The notes under the pieces were generated by a model. The model was not told where the DNA came from. It searched no databases and was given only the letters and a program-made list of their open reading frames with translations. 64,000 nucleotides of DNA, taken from contig NZ_CP081294.1 of NCBI RefSeq assembly GCF_019711315.1, positions 1,240,001-1,304,000 on the forward strand. The letters are read 5' to 3'. This stretch comes from Qipengyuania gelatinilytica. Its GTDB lineage: Bacteria; Pseudomonadota; Alphaproteobacteria; Sphingomonadales; Sphingomonadaceae. The position numbers and the translations under genes were made by a program. Below, one piece after another: positions 9,801 to 17,761 of the stretch (position 1 is its first letter; each line of letters begins with the position of its first letter).

Positions 9801-10247
9801 TTCGAGGGTCGCTTCGCCGAATGCGGCACCCGGGCCGACTGCGAGCTGCTGGACGTTCGCACGTGCGCCGGTGACGACGATCACGTCTTCGTTTGCGCTC
9901 TGGGTCAGTTCGAAGGTGAAGCTGGTGTTACCCGAAACGGTGATGAACTGCTGTTCGACCGACTGGCCTTCGTAGCCATTAGCCTGCGCGGTAACGGTGT
10001 AGGGACCGCCCGGGACGAGCGAGCCGACGCGGAACGTGCCGTCGGGGCCCGAGGTCAGGACGCTGGACTGACCGGTACGGGTGTCGGTGACGGTGACGGT
10101 TGCACCCTGAACAGGAGCACCGGCGTCGTCGACCACGCGGCCTTCGATGCCCGAGGTGATCTGCTGAGCGGCAGCAGGTGCAGCGACCATGGCGGCCGTT
10201 GCGCTAAGGCTGACCGCACTGGCAGCCAGGAGATACTTGAACTTCAT
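6840..10247 (-). CDS. Oar-like TonB-dependent outer-membrane receptor
   Basis: 1135 residues. A cleavable signal peptide (MKFKYLLAASAVSLSATAAM...AAAQ) is followed by a carboxypeptidase-regulatory-like beta-sandwich (GIEGRVVDDAGAPVQGATVTV, about residues 30-115), a plug domain (about 125-260, with SLSRDVRDIIRLDPRVS and the VDGIVQADVFGLNG stretch) and a long beta-barrel ending IQVGARYEF with a terminal aromatic, as outer-membrane proteins require. Domain order and length fit the Oar family. The substrate cannot be told; these receptors are often linked to peptide or protein import. The ATG at 10247 is chosen because it opens the signal peptide; an in-frame start at 10289 would add 14 hydrophilic residues. 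Confidence 0.88.
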   Translation of the reverse strand: MKFKYLLAASAVSLSATAAMVAAPAAAQQITSGIEGRVVDDAGAPVQGATVTVTDTRTGQSSVLTSGPDGTFRVGSLVPGGPYTVTAQANGYEGQSVEQQFITVSGNTSFTFELTQSANEDVIVVTGARANVQQLAVGPGAAFGEATLEAFPSLSRDVRDIIRLDPRVSLERSDEVDRISCLGGNDRSNTFTVDGIVQADVFGLNGTPFAARNSLPLPYDVVRETSVEFAPFDVEYSDFTGCLVNVVTKSGQNEFHGSAFYTYYDDSMLADTIIRPDGEEVPLSSGSEKRWGATLGGPIIKDRLFFYLGYEETDLGDANDEGPLGGGFANPEFGVTQAQFDRFAQIARDVYGQDVGGYPRTLDETSVRYFGRIDAYINDDHRLEATYQRLEESNIEPDFGGGNITGLNSFEDEGTISDYYSVRLYSDWSDKVSTELRLSRAEVGDKQGPVGFGEAQSDNPTVRLAVGTQVPDANDPGEFNYGVLSTGPGIFRSANQLDTKIDQAKFQINIDAGDHLFKIGAEANSLEVYNLFAINATGTLYFENLDDFENGVLSQGFEFFPNAFEIATGQAYGADINATPSGDINEAAARFNRNIYSFYAQDEWQATNQLSITAGLRVQIYDGDAPRANPSFYDRFGFTNANSFGKLDPVLLPRLSATYELDNDGFFSNSRITGGVGVFSGGDPVVYFSNAFSNNGFSTALGTSVFCASTPTNVLDGNGEFTGFPQCVTDSGSASAAVGGGDVQSTDPDFDVPTVVRANLGFATDFGTDTGFFSDWRLNLDYIYSRFNDTLNFVDLVQAPNPDEGLNGYTIDGRPIYDALDINNAGCNATLVGTGGTPPVYDNLTGDCFGTRLDDFIQLTNGPSYESHIASALLSKRFDGGLITDGGSVNVRFGYAFTDSENNRNVGSSTATSSYDVTAAFDRQNPAVSTSNYETRHNFTAAISFREEFFGDYATQLGLYFRARSGRPYSLVFDGGSVFNDSASGSDNALLYVPSGINDPNLSPFSDATAVQELIDYVAASGCEYTPGASIERNTCRNPWSYDLDMRISQELPFFGSLTGLVDDRLEIFADFDNVLNMIDAEANRVIFNFDIPTSFADYDDEGRYIIDNFNPDDDQAISISGSAWKIQVGARYEF

Positions 10248-10497
10248 CGGAGAAGACCCCTTCGTCTCATCGGATAGAAAAACTTGCACTGGAAATGCGC
10301 CGCCCGGCTAGGCCGGCGATGTTTCGGCAAAGCTATCGTTTTGTGACAGAGTCAAGACAACGGACCCACTCCTGTGGAGGGCGAGTCACGTTTTGACGAA
10401 AAAATAAAGTTTTTCAGTCGTTTACCGCTGTTGCAAAAACCACACAGCCGCCGAAAAGATTCGTTTCCCTACGAAACGGAGCGCGGCAGGCCGTGGC
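10248..10497. other. Intergenic region upstream of the receptor gene
   Basis: 250 bp between the receptor start and the oxygenase stop, distinctly AT-richer than its surroundings around 10320-10440 (for example an A-rich run near 10400). On the minus strand a TTGACT element lies at 10355-10350, but no convincing -10 hexamer is at the right distance. It probably holds the receptor promoter and a long leader. No gene is seen. Confidence 0.5.
10462..10478 (-). terminator. Possible terminator of the oxygenase gene
   Basis: A perfect CGTTTC/GAAACG stem with a 5-nt loop lies 20 nt beyond the oxygenase stop. On the minus strand it is followed by AATCTTTT. The stem is short, so this is tentative. 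Confidence 0.4.
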
Positions 10498-11439
10498 TCA
10501 GGCGAGATTGATCTCGCGCAGCCGCTGCATCAGGTACTCATGACTCGAGATCGGCTCGGGGTGATCGCCCGGATTCTCGGGGTCGATGCACGAGGGCAGG
10601 GTCTCGATCACGTAGTCGGGCCGGAAGTGCAGGAAGAACGGCATCGAATAGCGGGCGCGGTAGGCGGCTTCACCGCGCGGATTGACCACGCGGTGGGTGG
10701 TCGAACGCAGCTTGCCATTGGTGAGCCTGTCCAGCATGTCGCCGACATTGATGACCAGCGCACCCTCGGGCACGTCGACAGCTTTCCACTCGCCCTGCCT
10801 GGTCAGCAGTTCAAGGCCGGCTTCCTCTGCACCGAGCAACAGGGTGATCGTGTTGATATCGCCATGGGCTGCAGCGCGGATGGCACCTTCGGCCTCTTCG
10901 CCTTCGAGCGGCGGATAGCGCAGCAAGCGCATGACCGAATTGCCGTCCTCGACCGTGGACGCGAAGAACTTGCGCGGCAGGCCGAGGTGGATTGCGATCG
11001 CCTCGAGCACGCGGCCACCGGCTTCCTCGAAGGCGGAATAGAGGCCGGAGAAGGTCTGACGGAATCCCTCGACCTCTTCGGGCCAGACGTTGTCCGCCAT
11101 GTATTCGGCCAGCGGGTGGCCTTCGGGCAGTTCGCGCCCGACGTGCCAGAATTCCTTCAGGTCATGAACATTGGCGTCCTTGGCCTTTTCGGTTCCGAAG
11201 GGCGTGTAGCCGCGAGCACCGCCGCCACCGGGAATGTGGTAGGCCTTCTTCACATCGTCGGGCAGCGCGAAGAATTCCTTCGACAGCTCTTCCGCGCGAT
11301 CGATCAGGTCCTGCGGGATCCCGTGGTCGCGGATCACGGCAAAGCCGTATTCTTGGAAGCTGCGGCCGATCTCGTCGGCGATGTTCTCGAGCGGCTGTGC
11401 CAGCGACACAACCGCGATGTCGGTGTTCGAATCGGTCAT
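10498..11439 (-). CDS. Isopenicillin N synthase-type Fe(II)/2-oxoglutarate dioxygenase
   Basis: 313 residues. An N-terminal DIOX_N region (YGFAVIRDHGIP) precedes the double-stranded beta-helix with the iron ligands H192 and D194 (AHGDINTITLL) and H249 (STTHRV), and the 2-oxoglutarate/substrate RxS motif R263-Y264-S265 (RARYSMPFF). This arrangement fits the IPNS/plant-type dioxygenase family; the substrate is unknown. The gene starts 14 nt after the nupC stop, and its AAAGGG ribosome site abuts that stop codon, so the two form an operon; a nucleoside or nucleobase-related substrate is possible but unproven. Confidence 0.85.
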   Translation of the reverse strand: MTDSNTDIAVVSLAQPLENIADEIGRSFQEYGFAVIRDHGIPQDLIDRAEELSKEFFALPDDVKKAYHIPGGGGARGYTPFGTEKAKDANVHDLKEFWHVGRELPEGHPLAEYMADNVWPEEVEGFRQTFSGLYSAFEEAGGRVLEAIAIHLGLPRKFFASTVEDGNSVMRLLRYPPLEGEEAEGAIRAAAHGDINTITLLLGAEEAGLELLTRQGEWKAVDVPEGALVINVGDMLDRLTNGKLRSTTHRVVNPRGEAAYRARYSMPFFLHFRPDYVIETLPSCIDPENPGDHPEPISSHEYLMQRLREINLA

Positions 11440-11453
11440 AATGGGTGCGCCCT

Positions 11454-12797
11454 TTAATACGGAAGGAAGAGTCCTGCCAGCGCGGCACTCATCAGGTTGG
11501 CGAGGCTACCGGCGGCGAGTGCGCGTATACCCAGCTTCGCGATGACCGGTCTTTGATTTGGCGCAAGTCCGCCGGTGACCGCCATCTGGATCGCGATCGA
11601 GCTGAAATTGGCAAAGCCGCACAGCGCGAAGGTCGCGATCGCGCGGCTGCGTTCGGTCAGCATTCCGGCATCGGCTGCACCAAGCTCGATGAAGGCGACG
11701 AATTCGTTGAGCACGATCTTGGTCCCGAACAGGCCGCCGGCGAACTGCGCCTGGCCCCAGTCGGAAATGCCGATCATATACATCACCGGCGCGAAGATAT
11801 AGCCCAGCAGCATCTGGAAGGTGACGTCGGGATAGCCGAATAGCCCGCCGATCCCGCCGAGGATGCCGTTGGCAAGCGCGACGAGCGCCACAAATACCAT
11901 GACCATCGCACCCACGGCGACCGCGAGCTTTACACCCGTCTGCGTGCCTTGCGCGGCGGCCTCGATGACATTGGCCGGCTTGTGGCCTTCCTCGAATGTC
12001 TCAGCGACTTCGACTTCGTGCGGCCTGCCGCTTTCGGTGAGTGCGGCGGGACCTTCTGCGCTGATGCGCGCTTCGGGGAGCTTGATGTCCTCGTCCGTCC
12101 CCGATAGCTCGGCCGCGCTGCGGGCGAGTTCGCTTTCGTCGTCGGGCATGATGATCTTTGCCATCAGGATACCGCCGGGCGCAGACATGAAGGCTGCCGC
12201 GAGGAGGAACGGCACGGCTTCCGAACCGATGAAGCTGGCGTATGCTGCCAGGATCGTGCCCGCGACACCGGCCATGCCAACCGCCATCAGCGTGAACAGG
12301 CGGCTCGGCGTAAGCGAGGCGAGATAGGGGCGCACGACCAGCGGGCTTTCCGACTGGCCGACGAAGATATTGGCCGCACTGCCCAGCGCCTCGACCTTGC
12401 TGATACCCGTGATCCAGCCAATCGCACCGCCGACCCAGCGCACGAGGCGCTGCATGATGCCCCAGTGATAGAGGATCGACACGATCGCGGCGAAGAACAC
12501 GATCACCGGCAATGCGGCGATCACGAAGGTATTGGTGAAGGGGTTCGAACCCATCGGGCCGAACACGGCCTCGATCCCGATCTTCGAATAGTCGAGCAGG
12601 GCGATGACACCGTTCGACATGCCCTCGATCATCTGGACGCCCCACGGCGTGCGCAGGACCAGCAGGGCCATGATGGCTTGCAGGGCGAAGGCTGCACCGA
12701 CGACGCGCAACTTGATGCGCTTCTTGCCCGTCGAAAGAAGGAAGGCGATCGCCAGGATGGCGAGAATACCGAGGATATTGATGACTACTGGCGGCAT
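11454..12797 (-). CDS. Concentrative nucleoside transporter (CNT/NupC family)
   Basis: 447 residues with multiple hydrophobic helices. CNT features are visible: the N-terminal helices, the GQSESPLVVRPYL stretch (a G-Q-x-E-[AS]-P-type motif of the first substrate loop), the VGMAGVAGTILAAYASF region and, near the end, ALCGFANFSSIAIQ. A hydrophilic loop rich in Glu (about residues 215-275) separates the two inverted repeats, as in bacterial members. It should import nucleosides with Na+ or H+. AAAGGGG precedes the ATG by 5 nt. It is the first gene of a two-gene operon with the dioxygenase. Confidence 0.9.
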   Translation of the reverse strand: MPPVVINILGILAILAIAFLLSTGKKRIKLRVVGAAFALQAIMALLVLRTPWGVQMIEGMSNGVIALLDYSKIGIEAVFGPMGSNPFTNTFVIAALPVIVFFAAIVSILYHWGIMQRLVRWVGGAIGWITGISKVEALGSAANIFVGQSESPLVVRPYLASLTPSRLFTLMAVGMAGVAGTILAAYASFIGSEAVPFLLAAAFMSAPGGILMAKIIMPDDESELARSAAELSGTDEDIKLPEARISAEGPAALTESGRPHEVEVAETFEEGHKPANVIEAAAQGTQTGVKLAVAVGAMVMVFVALVALANGILGGIGGLFGYPDVTFQMLLGYIFAPVMYMIGISDWGQAQFAGGLFGTKIVLNEFVAFIELGAADAGMLTERSRAIATFALCGFANFSSIAIQMAVTGGLAPNQRPVIAKLGIRALAAGSLANLMSAALAGLFLPY

Positions 12798-12931
12798 GCC
12801 GACCCCTTTGGCTTTGCGCTAGTTGCGGATGAAATCAGCCGCTGTCTTGCGCGGCGGGCCCGCTTAGTCAATTTTCAGGCCCGATTCCAGCTTCGGCTAT
12901 CACCAGACCATAAGGGGCGCGAAACGCCAGC

Positions 12932-13663
12932 ATGACCGACCAACCGGCCAATGAAACCCGCCTCGCGGCAGCCGCAATGCCACTTGGGCTCTTCGTTTAC
13001 ACGCTGCTTTATGGCGGGATGACCGTGCTTGCGGGCGTACTCGCCTACAAGCAATCGCAATTGTGGAACTTGAACCTTCCAGATGACACTCTTTTTCTGC
13101 TTAGCCTGTTTGACAATCCAGCGGTCGAGTCCGGAATCTTTGCCTTTCTTCTATTGGTCGTAATCACAAGCACCATCGCGCAACTCTATGGTGAAAAACT
13201 TGCGAACCGGCTCGTCTTGTTCGGGTTCGTCCCACTCGCTTTTTCTATTGCTTTGATGTGGCTGGTGCTTGCACTGCCAGTTTCGCCGGAAATGGTATCG
13301 GGTCGACCGGGGGCCATTGAAGCGTTCGAGATGGTTCATGGTCAATTTTGGCGTGTGGTCGCCTCAGGCCCCGTCGCGTACCTTGTCTCGCTGTTACTCA
13401 ATATCTGGATATTTTCGCGTCTCCGCGGGTATGGCGAAGCCAATACACTCGGCCTTATGGTGCGAGGAGCAATCGCTTCCGCTCTCAGCCAAGCTATCGA
13501 CTCAGTTATCTTTGTTACGCTGGCATTCTACGGAGAATTCGACATTACCGATCTGCTGGTCGGCCAAGTTTTTGCAAAGGTCACACTCAGCATCATATTA
13601 GTGCCCTTCCTGATCACCGGCGGGGTGGCCTTCGCGAAATGGCTGGACCGGCGCAACGCGTAG
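12932..13663 (+). CDS. Queuosine precursor transporter (YhhQ/DUF165 family)
   Basis: 243 residues with about six membrane helices. The motifs fit the YhhQ vitamin-uptake-transporter family: ANTLGLMVRGAIASALSQAIDSVIFVTLAF and the terminal helix before a short charged tail. Members import preQ0/preQ1 or queuine for tRNA queuosine. The gene is compositionally odd: my count over 13081-13620 is 279 G+C of 540 (about 52%), with several 60-base lines at 45-48%, while neighbours are clearly above 60%. This suggests recent lateral acquisition. The ribosome site is weak (AAGGGG 14 nt upstream). I see no preQ1 aptamer in the 134 bp upstream. Confidence 0.82.
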   Translation: MTDQPANETRLAAAAMPLGLFVYTLLYGGMTVLAGVLAYKQSQLWNLNLPDDTLFLLSLFDNPAVESGIFAFLLLVVITSTIAQLYGEKLANRLVLFGFVPLAFSIALMWLVLALPVSPEMVSGRPGAIEAFEMVHGQFWRVVASGPVAYLVSLLLNIWIFSRLRGYGEANTLGLMVRGAIASALSQAIDSVIFVTLAFYGEFDITDLLVGQVFAKVTLSIILVPFLITGGVAFAKWLDRRNA

Positions 13664-13669
13664 CCAGGC

Positions 13670-14185
13670 TCAGGGCCGCTCGATACCGTCGATAATCCGG
13701 TCTTCCAGATGGTCCCCGTGCAGGACCGATATGTCGCCGGTCGTCTCGAGCACGACCGCGCGGACCTTGTCGAATTCCAGCACGTTGGCTTCGCGCAGTT
13801 TCGCGATCAGGTCGCTCTTGGCGACGCGCGAGGTCTTCAGGCCTTCCTCGATGATCTCGCCATCGTACATGAGGAAAATGGGGCCGTTCTGGATCGCATC
13901 TTCGAACGCATCCGATGCCCTGCGCCCCTTGGCGATCAGGAACTGTACGAAGAACAGCGCTGCCGTGGCGAGCAAGGCTTGTGCGAAAGCCGTCCACTCG
14001 CTGGCCTGGACCGCCCCGGCCAGGAGCGAGCCCGATGCGACGGTGACGACGAAGTCGAAATTGGTCATCTTCGACAGCGTGCGCAGGCCGATGATGCGGA
14101 TCAGCATGGTGACCCAGACAATCCCGATTGCGGATAGAACTGCCGCGCGTGCAGCGATGTCGAGCCAAGTGTTATCGAAGAACAT
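13670..14185 (-). CDS. DUF421 (YetF-like) membrane protein
   Basis: 171 residues from ATG 14185. Two or three N-terminal helices (AAVLSAIGIVWVTMLI; SGSLLAGAVQ; ALLATAALFFVQFLI) are followed by a soluble YetF domain with IFLMYDGEIIEEGLK, the family pattern (typical members have a helical N-terminus, then a two-part alpha/beta domain). The IGLRTLSKMTNFDFVV segment is the most conserved part of the family. Function is unknown; the family has been linked to envelope and spore properties in Firmicutes. It is convergent with the queuosine transporter, with 6 bp between the stops. Confidence 0.82.
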   Translation of the reverse strand: MFFDNTWLDIAARAAVLSAIGIVWVTMLIRIIGLRTLSKMTNFDFVVTVASGSLLAGAVQASEWTAFAQALLATAALFFVQFLIAKGRRASDAFEDAIQNGPIFLMYDGEIIEEGLKTSRVAKSDLIAKLREANVLEFDKVRAVVLETTGDISVLHGDHLEDRIIDGIERP

Positions 14186-14217
14186 AGCCACTTAACGGGC
14201 CATGGCGCGATATGCTC

Positions 14218-15207
14218 CTAAGCCGAACAGCTTGCTCCACCCAGAACGCAGAACCGCGCGCAATGCGGGTGGTTGAGAGGCACGTCCCCCGACGCCTCTT
14301 GCAGCGTTGCGCCGAGGTCGAAACCATCATCATAGGGTATCAGCGTGCAGGCCACGACGCGCGGGGCATTTTCGCCCTTGCGGTGGACAACCATACGGCT
14401 CGATGCGCACATGATGTCTTGCGGAGACTTGCCGAGGATGCCCCAGCATTCGGTCGTGATCTCGGCGATGTCCTTGTCTTCATCCATCTCGGGAAACAGC
14501 ACCAGTCGCGCTGGATCATGCGCATCGATGGCAATGCCTTCGCGTTCGAACAGTGCAGCGTAGCACTCGCGCGCAGCGACCTCACCTTCATCGGGCAGCA
14601 GGCGTCCGGCAACCGCGATGGAAAAGCCGTTTTGCGACAGCCAGCGCAGGCCATCGAGGCCCGGCTCCCAGCTACGCGGCCCGCGTTCGCCCTCGTGGAC
14701 TTCCTTTGTGTGATGATCGAGGCTGACGCGCAGGGTGAGCTTGTCACCGAAGCGTTCGCGAAGTGCGAGCAGTGCCGCTTCGTGACGTCGCATCGGCTTC
14801 ATCGCATTGGTCAGGACCAGCGCTTCGAACCCCCGCGCGAGGCTGTCTTCCAGCATCGCCAGCATGTCCGGGTTCATGAATGGCTCGCCGCCGGTGAAGC
14901 CGATTTCGCGCGTGCCGATCGTTTCCGCTTCTTCCAGGAAGCGCGCCGCATGGTCGGCGGACAGGTATACCAGCGCGTCGTTGGTCGGGCTGCTCTCGAT
15001 ATAACAGGTGGCGCAGGCGAGATTGCACAGCGTGCCGGTGTTGAGCCACAGCGTGTCGAGCTTCGTGAGCGCGACCGATGCGCGTTGTTCGCCCTTGGCC
15101 GTCACCAGCGGATCGCTGAACTTCTCCGCCGGAAGCGCCGCCGCCTCGACGCGGAAGGGTGACGAGCCTGTCGGAGCATTGCGCGTCTGTGCGCGGGTTG
15201 CATTCAC
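14218..15207 (-). CDS. Radical SAM enzyme with Cys-rich C-terminus, organoarsenical cluster
   Basis: 329 residues from GTG at 15207, whose GTGA overlaps the stop of the upstream flavoprotein; GGAGG lies 8 nt before it. The 4Fe-4S motif CX3CX2C is at C61/C65/C68 (LCNLACATCY), followed by FTGGEPFMNP for SAM binding. The C-terminus carries several more cysteines (ECWG, IMCASS, VVACT, HCARFCVLGG, SCSA), suggesting an auxiliary cluster as in SPASM/twitch proteins. Context (ArsM-like methyltransferase and two glycosyltransferases of arsenosugar-associated families) suggests an ArsS-like role, attaching 5'-deoxyadenosine to a methylated arsenical, but I cannot see the C-terminal domain of canonical ArsS. 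The exact reaction is therefore open. Confidence 0.8.
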   Translation of the reverse strand: MNATRAQTRNAPTGSSPFRVEAAALPAEKFSDPLVTAKGEQRASVALTKLDTLWLNTGTLCNLACATCYIESSPTNDALVYLSADHAARFLEEAETIGTREIGFTGGEPFMNPDMLAMLEDSLARGFEALVLTNAMKPMRRHEAALLALRERFGDKLTLRVSLDHHTKEVHEGERGPRSWEPGLDGLRWLSQNGFSIAVAGRLLPDEGEVAARECYAALFEREGIAIDAHDPARLVLFPEMDEDKDIAEITTECWGILGKSPQDIMCASSRMVVHRKGENAPRVVACTLIPYDDGFDLGATLQEASGDVPLNHPHCARFCVLGGASCSA

Positions 15208-16619
15208 GAGAAACGCCTCCGCATCGAGGCCAGGAAACCGGCATATTTCTTCGGGATCGCGCCGAATACGGTCGGCTCCCACGCGGTGAATGCGGCGGCC
15301 TTGGTAATCTCGCTGCGGGTCGGATAGGCGATGATCGCCGAGCCGAGCGCAAAGGTGCTGCTCTTGCCCGTGATCGACTGGCTGATCGGCAGCAGCAGCT
15401 CGCCCGCGTTCTTGCCGACGATGCTCGCGCCCAGCACCTTCTTGCCCTTGAGCACCAGCTTTATGTGGCCCTTGTCCTTGCCTTCGGCGAGCGAGCGTTC
15501 GTTGTCGTGGAATGTCTCTTTCACCACGGCAACCTTGTCGCCATGCTTCTCGCGCGCTTCCTTTTCGGTCATGCCGACCTGTGCGACCTCTGGATCGGTA
15601 TAGGTGCACCATGGCAGCGCCGACCAGTCGACCTTGGTGGGCACACCAAGCGTGATCTCGAGCGCTACGTTCGAGCCTTCGTAGCCGGAAACATGCGTCA
15701 GGCGCGGGCCGTCGCGGCAGTCGCCGATGGCATAGATTCCCTTGACCGAGGTGCGGCGACGCTCGTCGACCACGATCCCGCCGCGACCCATTTCAACGCC
15801 GATATCTTCAAGCCCGAAGCCGCGGCAATTGGGGTTGCGACCGGTCGCGATCAGCAGGTGGGATCCTTCGATCACCTCACCGGCCGCATGCACCTTGATC
15901 GCGCCAACGCCGCCTTCGACCTTGTCGGCCTGCCCTTTCACAAAGCGGACACCTTCCGCTTCCATCGTCTCTCGCACCACCGCCACGCTGCCAGGATCGT
16001 CGCGGCCCATGAGGTCGCCCGGTTCGAGCACAGTGACCGTACTGCCGAGGCGGCGGAAGCTCTGCGCCATTTCCATGCCGATGACACCGCCTCCCACGAC
16101 GACGAGATGATCGGGCAGGACATCGAGATCGAAGATATTCTCATTGGTGAGGTAAGGCGTCGTATCGATGCCCTCGATCGGCGGGACTGCAGCCTTCGAA
16201 CCGGTGGCGATCACGATGCGCGGCGCGCGCAGCGTGCGACCGCCGACCTCGACCGACTGCGGGCCGGTGACCTTCGCCCAATCGCGGATGACCTCGCAGC
16301 CCATTTCGTCGAACCGTTCTTCGCTGTCATGCGGAGCGATGGCGGCGATGGCATCGTGGATGTGTTTGTGCACCCCTTTCCATTCGACCTTCGGCGGCTG
16401 CAGGGTGATGCCGTAGCGCTCGCTCTCGTTCGCCTCGGCCGCGCGCTTGGCTGCGGCAATCAGCGCCTTGGACGGCACGCAGCCGTCGTTCAGGCACTCG
16501 CCGCCCATCTTGCGCGCTTCGATCAGCGCGACATCCAGCCCGAACAGAGCACATCCGCCGGCAGCGGTCAGACCGGCCGCCCCGCCACCGATCACGATCA
16601 CGTCATGTGTGAATTTCAT
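15204..16619 (-). CDS. FAD-dependent disulfide oxidoreductase, mercuric reductase/lipoamide dehydrogenase type
   Basis: 471 residues from ATG 16619 with GGAG 7 nt upstream. Reading order is FAD-binding IVIGGGAAGLTAA, redox-active pair in GGECLNDGCVPSK, NAD(P)-binding VVVGGGVIGMEMAQ, second FAD motif GIYAIGDC, and a dimerisation domain. There is no N-terminal heavy-metal domain and no C-terminal vicinal cysteine pair, so true mercuric reductase activity is unlikely. It may supply reducing equivalents or regenerate a dithiol in the neighbouring arsenic chemistry; this is inference from position. It is translationally coupled to the radical SAM gene and transcribed divergently from the methyltransferase. 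Confidence 0.85.
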   Translation of the reverse strand: MKFTHDVIVIGGGAAGLTAAGGCALFGLDVALIEARKMGGECLNDGCVPSKALIAAAKRAAEANESERYGITLQPPKVEWKGVHKHIHDAIAAIAPHDSEERFDEMGCEVIRDWAKVTGPQSVEVGGRTLRAPRIVIATGSKAAVPPIEGIDTTPYLTNENIFDLDVLPDHLVVVGGGVIGMEMAQSFRRLGSTVTVLEPGDLMGRDDPGSVAVVRETMEAEGVRFVKGQADKVEGGVGAIKVHAAGEVIEGSHLLIATGRNPNCRGFGLEDIGVEMGRGGIVVDERRRTSVKGIYAIGDCRDGPRLTHVSGYEGSNVALEITLGVPTKVDWSALPWCTYTDPEVAQVGMTEKEAREKHGDKVAVVKETFHDNERSLAEGKDKGHIKLVLKGKKVLGASIVGKNAGELLLPISQSITGKSSTFALGSAIIAYPTRSEITKAAAFTAWEPTVFGAIPKKYAGFLASMRRRFS

Positions 16620-16649
16620 CGCTTGCTCCGTAACCGAATATGCGGGAGA

Positions 16650-16676
16650 TGCGAAAGCCCCGGTGCATTTCGCACC
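16650..16676. promoter_or_regulatory. Overlapping palindromes in the divergent promoter region
   Basis: TGCGAAA at 16650-16656 is perfectly inverted as TTTCGCA at 16668-16674 with an 11-bp spacer, and GGTGC at 16662-16666 inverts to GCACC at 16672-16676. Both lie in the 89-bp gap between the flavoprotein and methyltransferase starts, the right place for an operator controlling both arms of the cluster. The regulator is not encoded nearby. Confidence 0.5.
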
Positions 16677-16708
16677 GATCTTTTCGCAGCCAGGAAGCAT
16701 CCGGTTAC

Positions 16709-17761
16709 ATGAATCTGGAAAATTCGCAGGACTATTACGGCAAGGTCCTCGCCACCTCTGCCGATCTGAAAACCGATGCGTGCTGCACTGCCGAGGCACC
16801 GCCGCCTGCGGTGATGGACGCCATGCGCAATGTGCATGAGGACGTGCGCGCACGCTATTACGGCTGCGGCCTTGTCGCCCCGCAGGCCATCGCGGGATGC
16901 AACATCCTCGATCTCGGCTCGGGCAGCGGGCAGGACGCCTATATACTCGCGCAGATGGTCGGCGAGAGCGGCTCGGTCACCGGCGTGGACGCGACCCCCG
17001 AACAGCTGGCCGTGGCGCGGAGCCACGAGGAATGGCACTGTGAGCGCTTCGGCTATGCCACATCGAATGTCCGCTTCATCGAAGGCGATATCGAGAAACT
17101 GCTCGAACTCGATCTTCCCGAAAACCACTTCGACGTGATCGTATCGAACTGCGTGATCAATCTGGTCGCCGACAAGGGTGCGGTATTCGATGCCGCTTAT
17201 CGCCTGTTGAAGGAGGGCGGCGAGCTCTATTTCTCCGACGTCTATTCCGAACGGCGCGTGCCGCAAGAATTGCAGTCCGACCCGGTCTTGCACGGCGAGT
17301 GCCTGTCGGGGGCTCTGTATTGGGGCGATTTCTTGGACCTCGCAAAGCGGGCAGGCTTTGCCGACCCGCGCCTCGTTACCAGCCGCCCGCTCGGCATTGA
17401 CGATGCGCAGATCGCGGCGAAGCTCGACGGGATCGCCTTCCATTCGGCAACATACCGCCTGTTCAAGCTGTCGGGACTGGAAAGCCAGTGCGAGGATTAC
17501 GGGCAGGCCGTACGCTACAAGGGCACGGTCGGCGGAAACGAGCGCGTGTTCGAACTCGACGGCCATCATCATATCGAGGCGGGCCGGATATTCCCTATCT
17601 GCGGCAACAGCTGGAAGATGCTGGCCGACACCCGCTTTGCCGAACATTTCGAATTCTTCGGCGATTTTTCGACCCATTACGGCGTCTTCCCCGATTGCGG
17701 CATTGCCATGCCTTTCGGCGTCGACGGCAACGTACCCGACACGCCGGCAGCCTGTTGCTGA
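16709..17761 (+). CDS. arsM: Arsenite methyltransferase (ArsM-like)
   Basis: 350 residues from ATG 16709 with AGGAAG 11 nt upstream. Class I SAM-binding motif ILDLGSGSGQDAY and acidic VTGVDAT follow. The three cysteines that bind As(III) in ArsM proteins are in their usual contexts: C53 (YYGCGL), C148 (SNCVINL) and C198 (GECLSGALYWGDFL). A C25-C26 pair near the start and a terminal Cys-Cys pair are also present. The C-terminal ~130 residues contain FELDGHHHIEAGRIFPICG. The expected reaction is stepwise SAM-dependent methylation of thiol-bound arsenite to mono- and dimethylarsenicals. A sterol or other C-methyltransferase is possible but does not explain the cysteines. Confidence 0.82.
   Translation: MNLENSQDYYGKVLATSADLKTDACCTAEAPPPAVMDAMRNVHEDVRARYYGCGLVAPQAIAGCNILDLGSGSGQDAYILAQMVGESGSVTGVDATPEQLAVARSHEEWHCERFGYATSNVRFIEGDIEKLLELDLPENHFDVIVSNCVINLVADKGAVFDAAYRLLKEGGELYFSDVYSERRVPQELQSDPVLHGECLSGALYWGDFLDLAKRAGFADPRLVTSRPLGIDDAQIAAKLDGIAFHSATYRLFKLSGLESQCEDYGQAVRYKGTVGGNERVFELDGHHHIEAGRIFPICGNSWKMLADTRFAEHFEFFGDFSTHYGVFPDCGIAMPFGVDGNVPDTPAACC

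Noticed and set aside
7437..10277. A 946-codon open frame on the plus strand opposite the receptor gene.
   Set aside because: It is codon-aligned with the receptor and exists because the receptor avoids TTA, CTA and TCA codons. The translation is low-complexity Val/Arg/Glu-rich, with no recognisable domain, and the receptor on the other strand is unmistakable.
12798..12931. A preQ1 riboswitch before the queuosine-precursor transporter.
   Set aside because: I looked for a preQ1-I/II/III-type aptamer and pseudoknot but saw no matching conserved sequence; a covariance-model search would decide.
15204..16619. True mercuric reductase (MerA).
   Set aside because: The protein lacks an N-terminal heavy-metal domain and the C-terminal vicinal cysteine pair needed for Hg(II), and no other mer genes are near.
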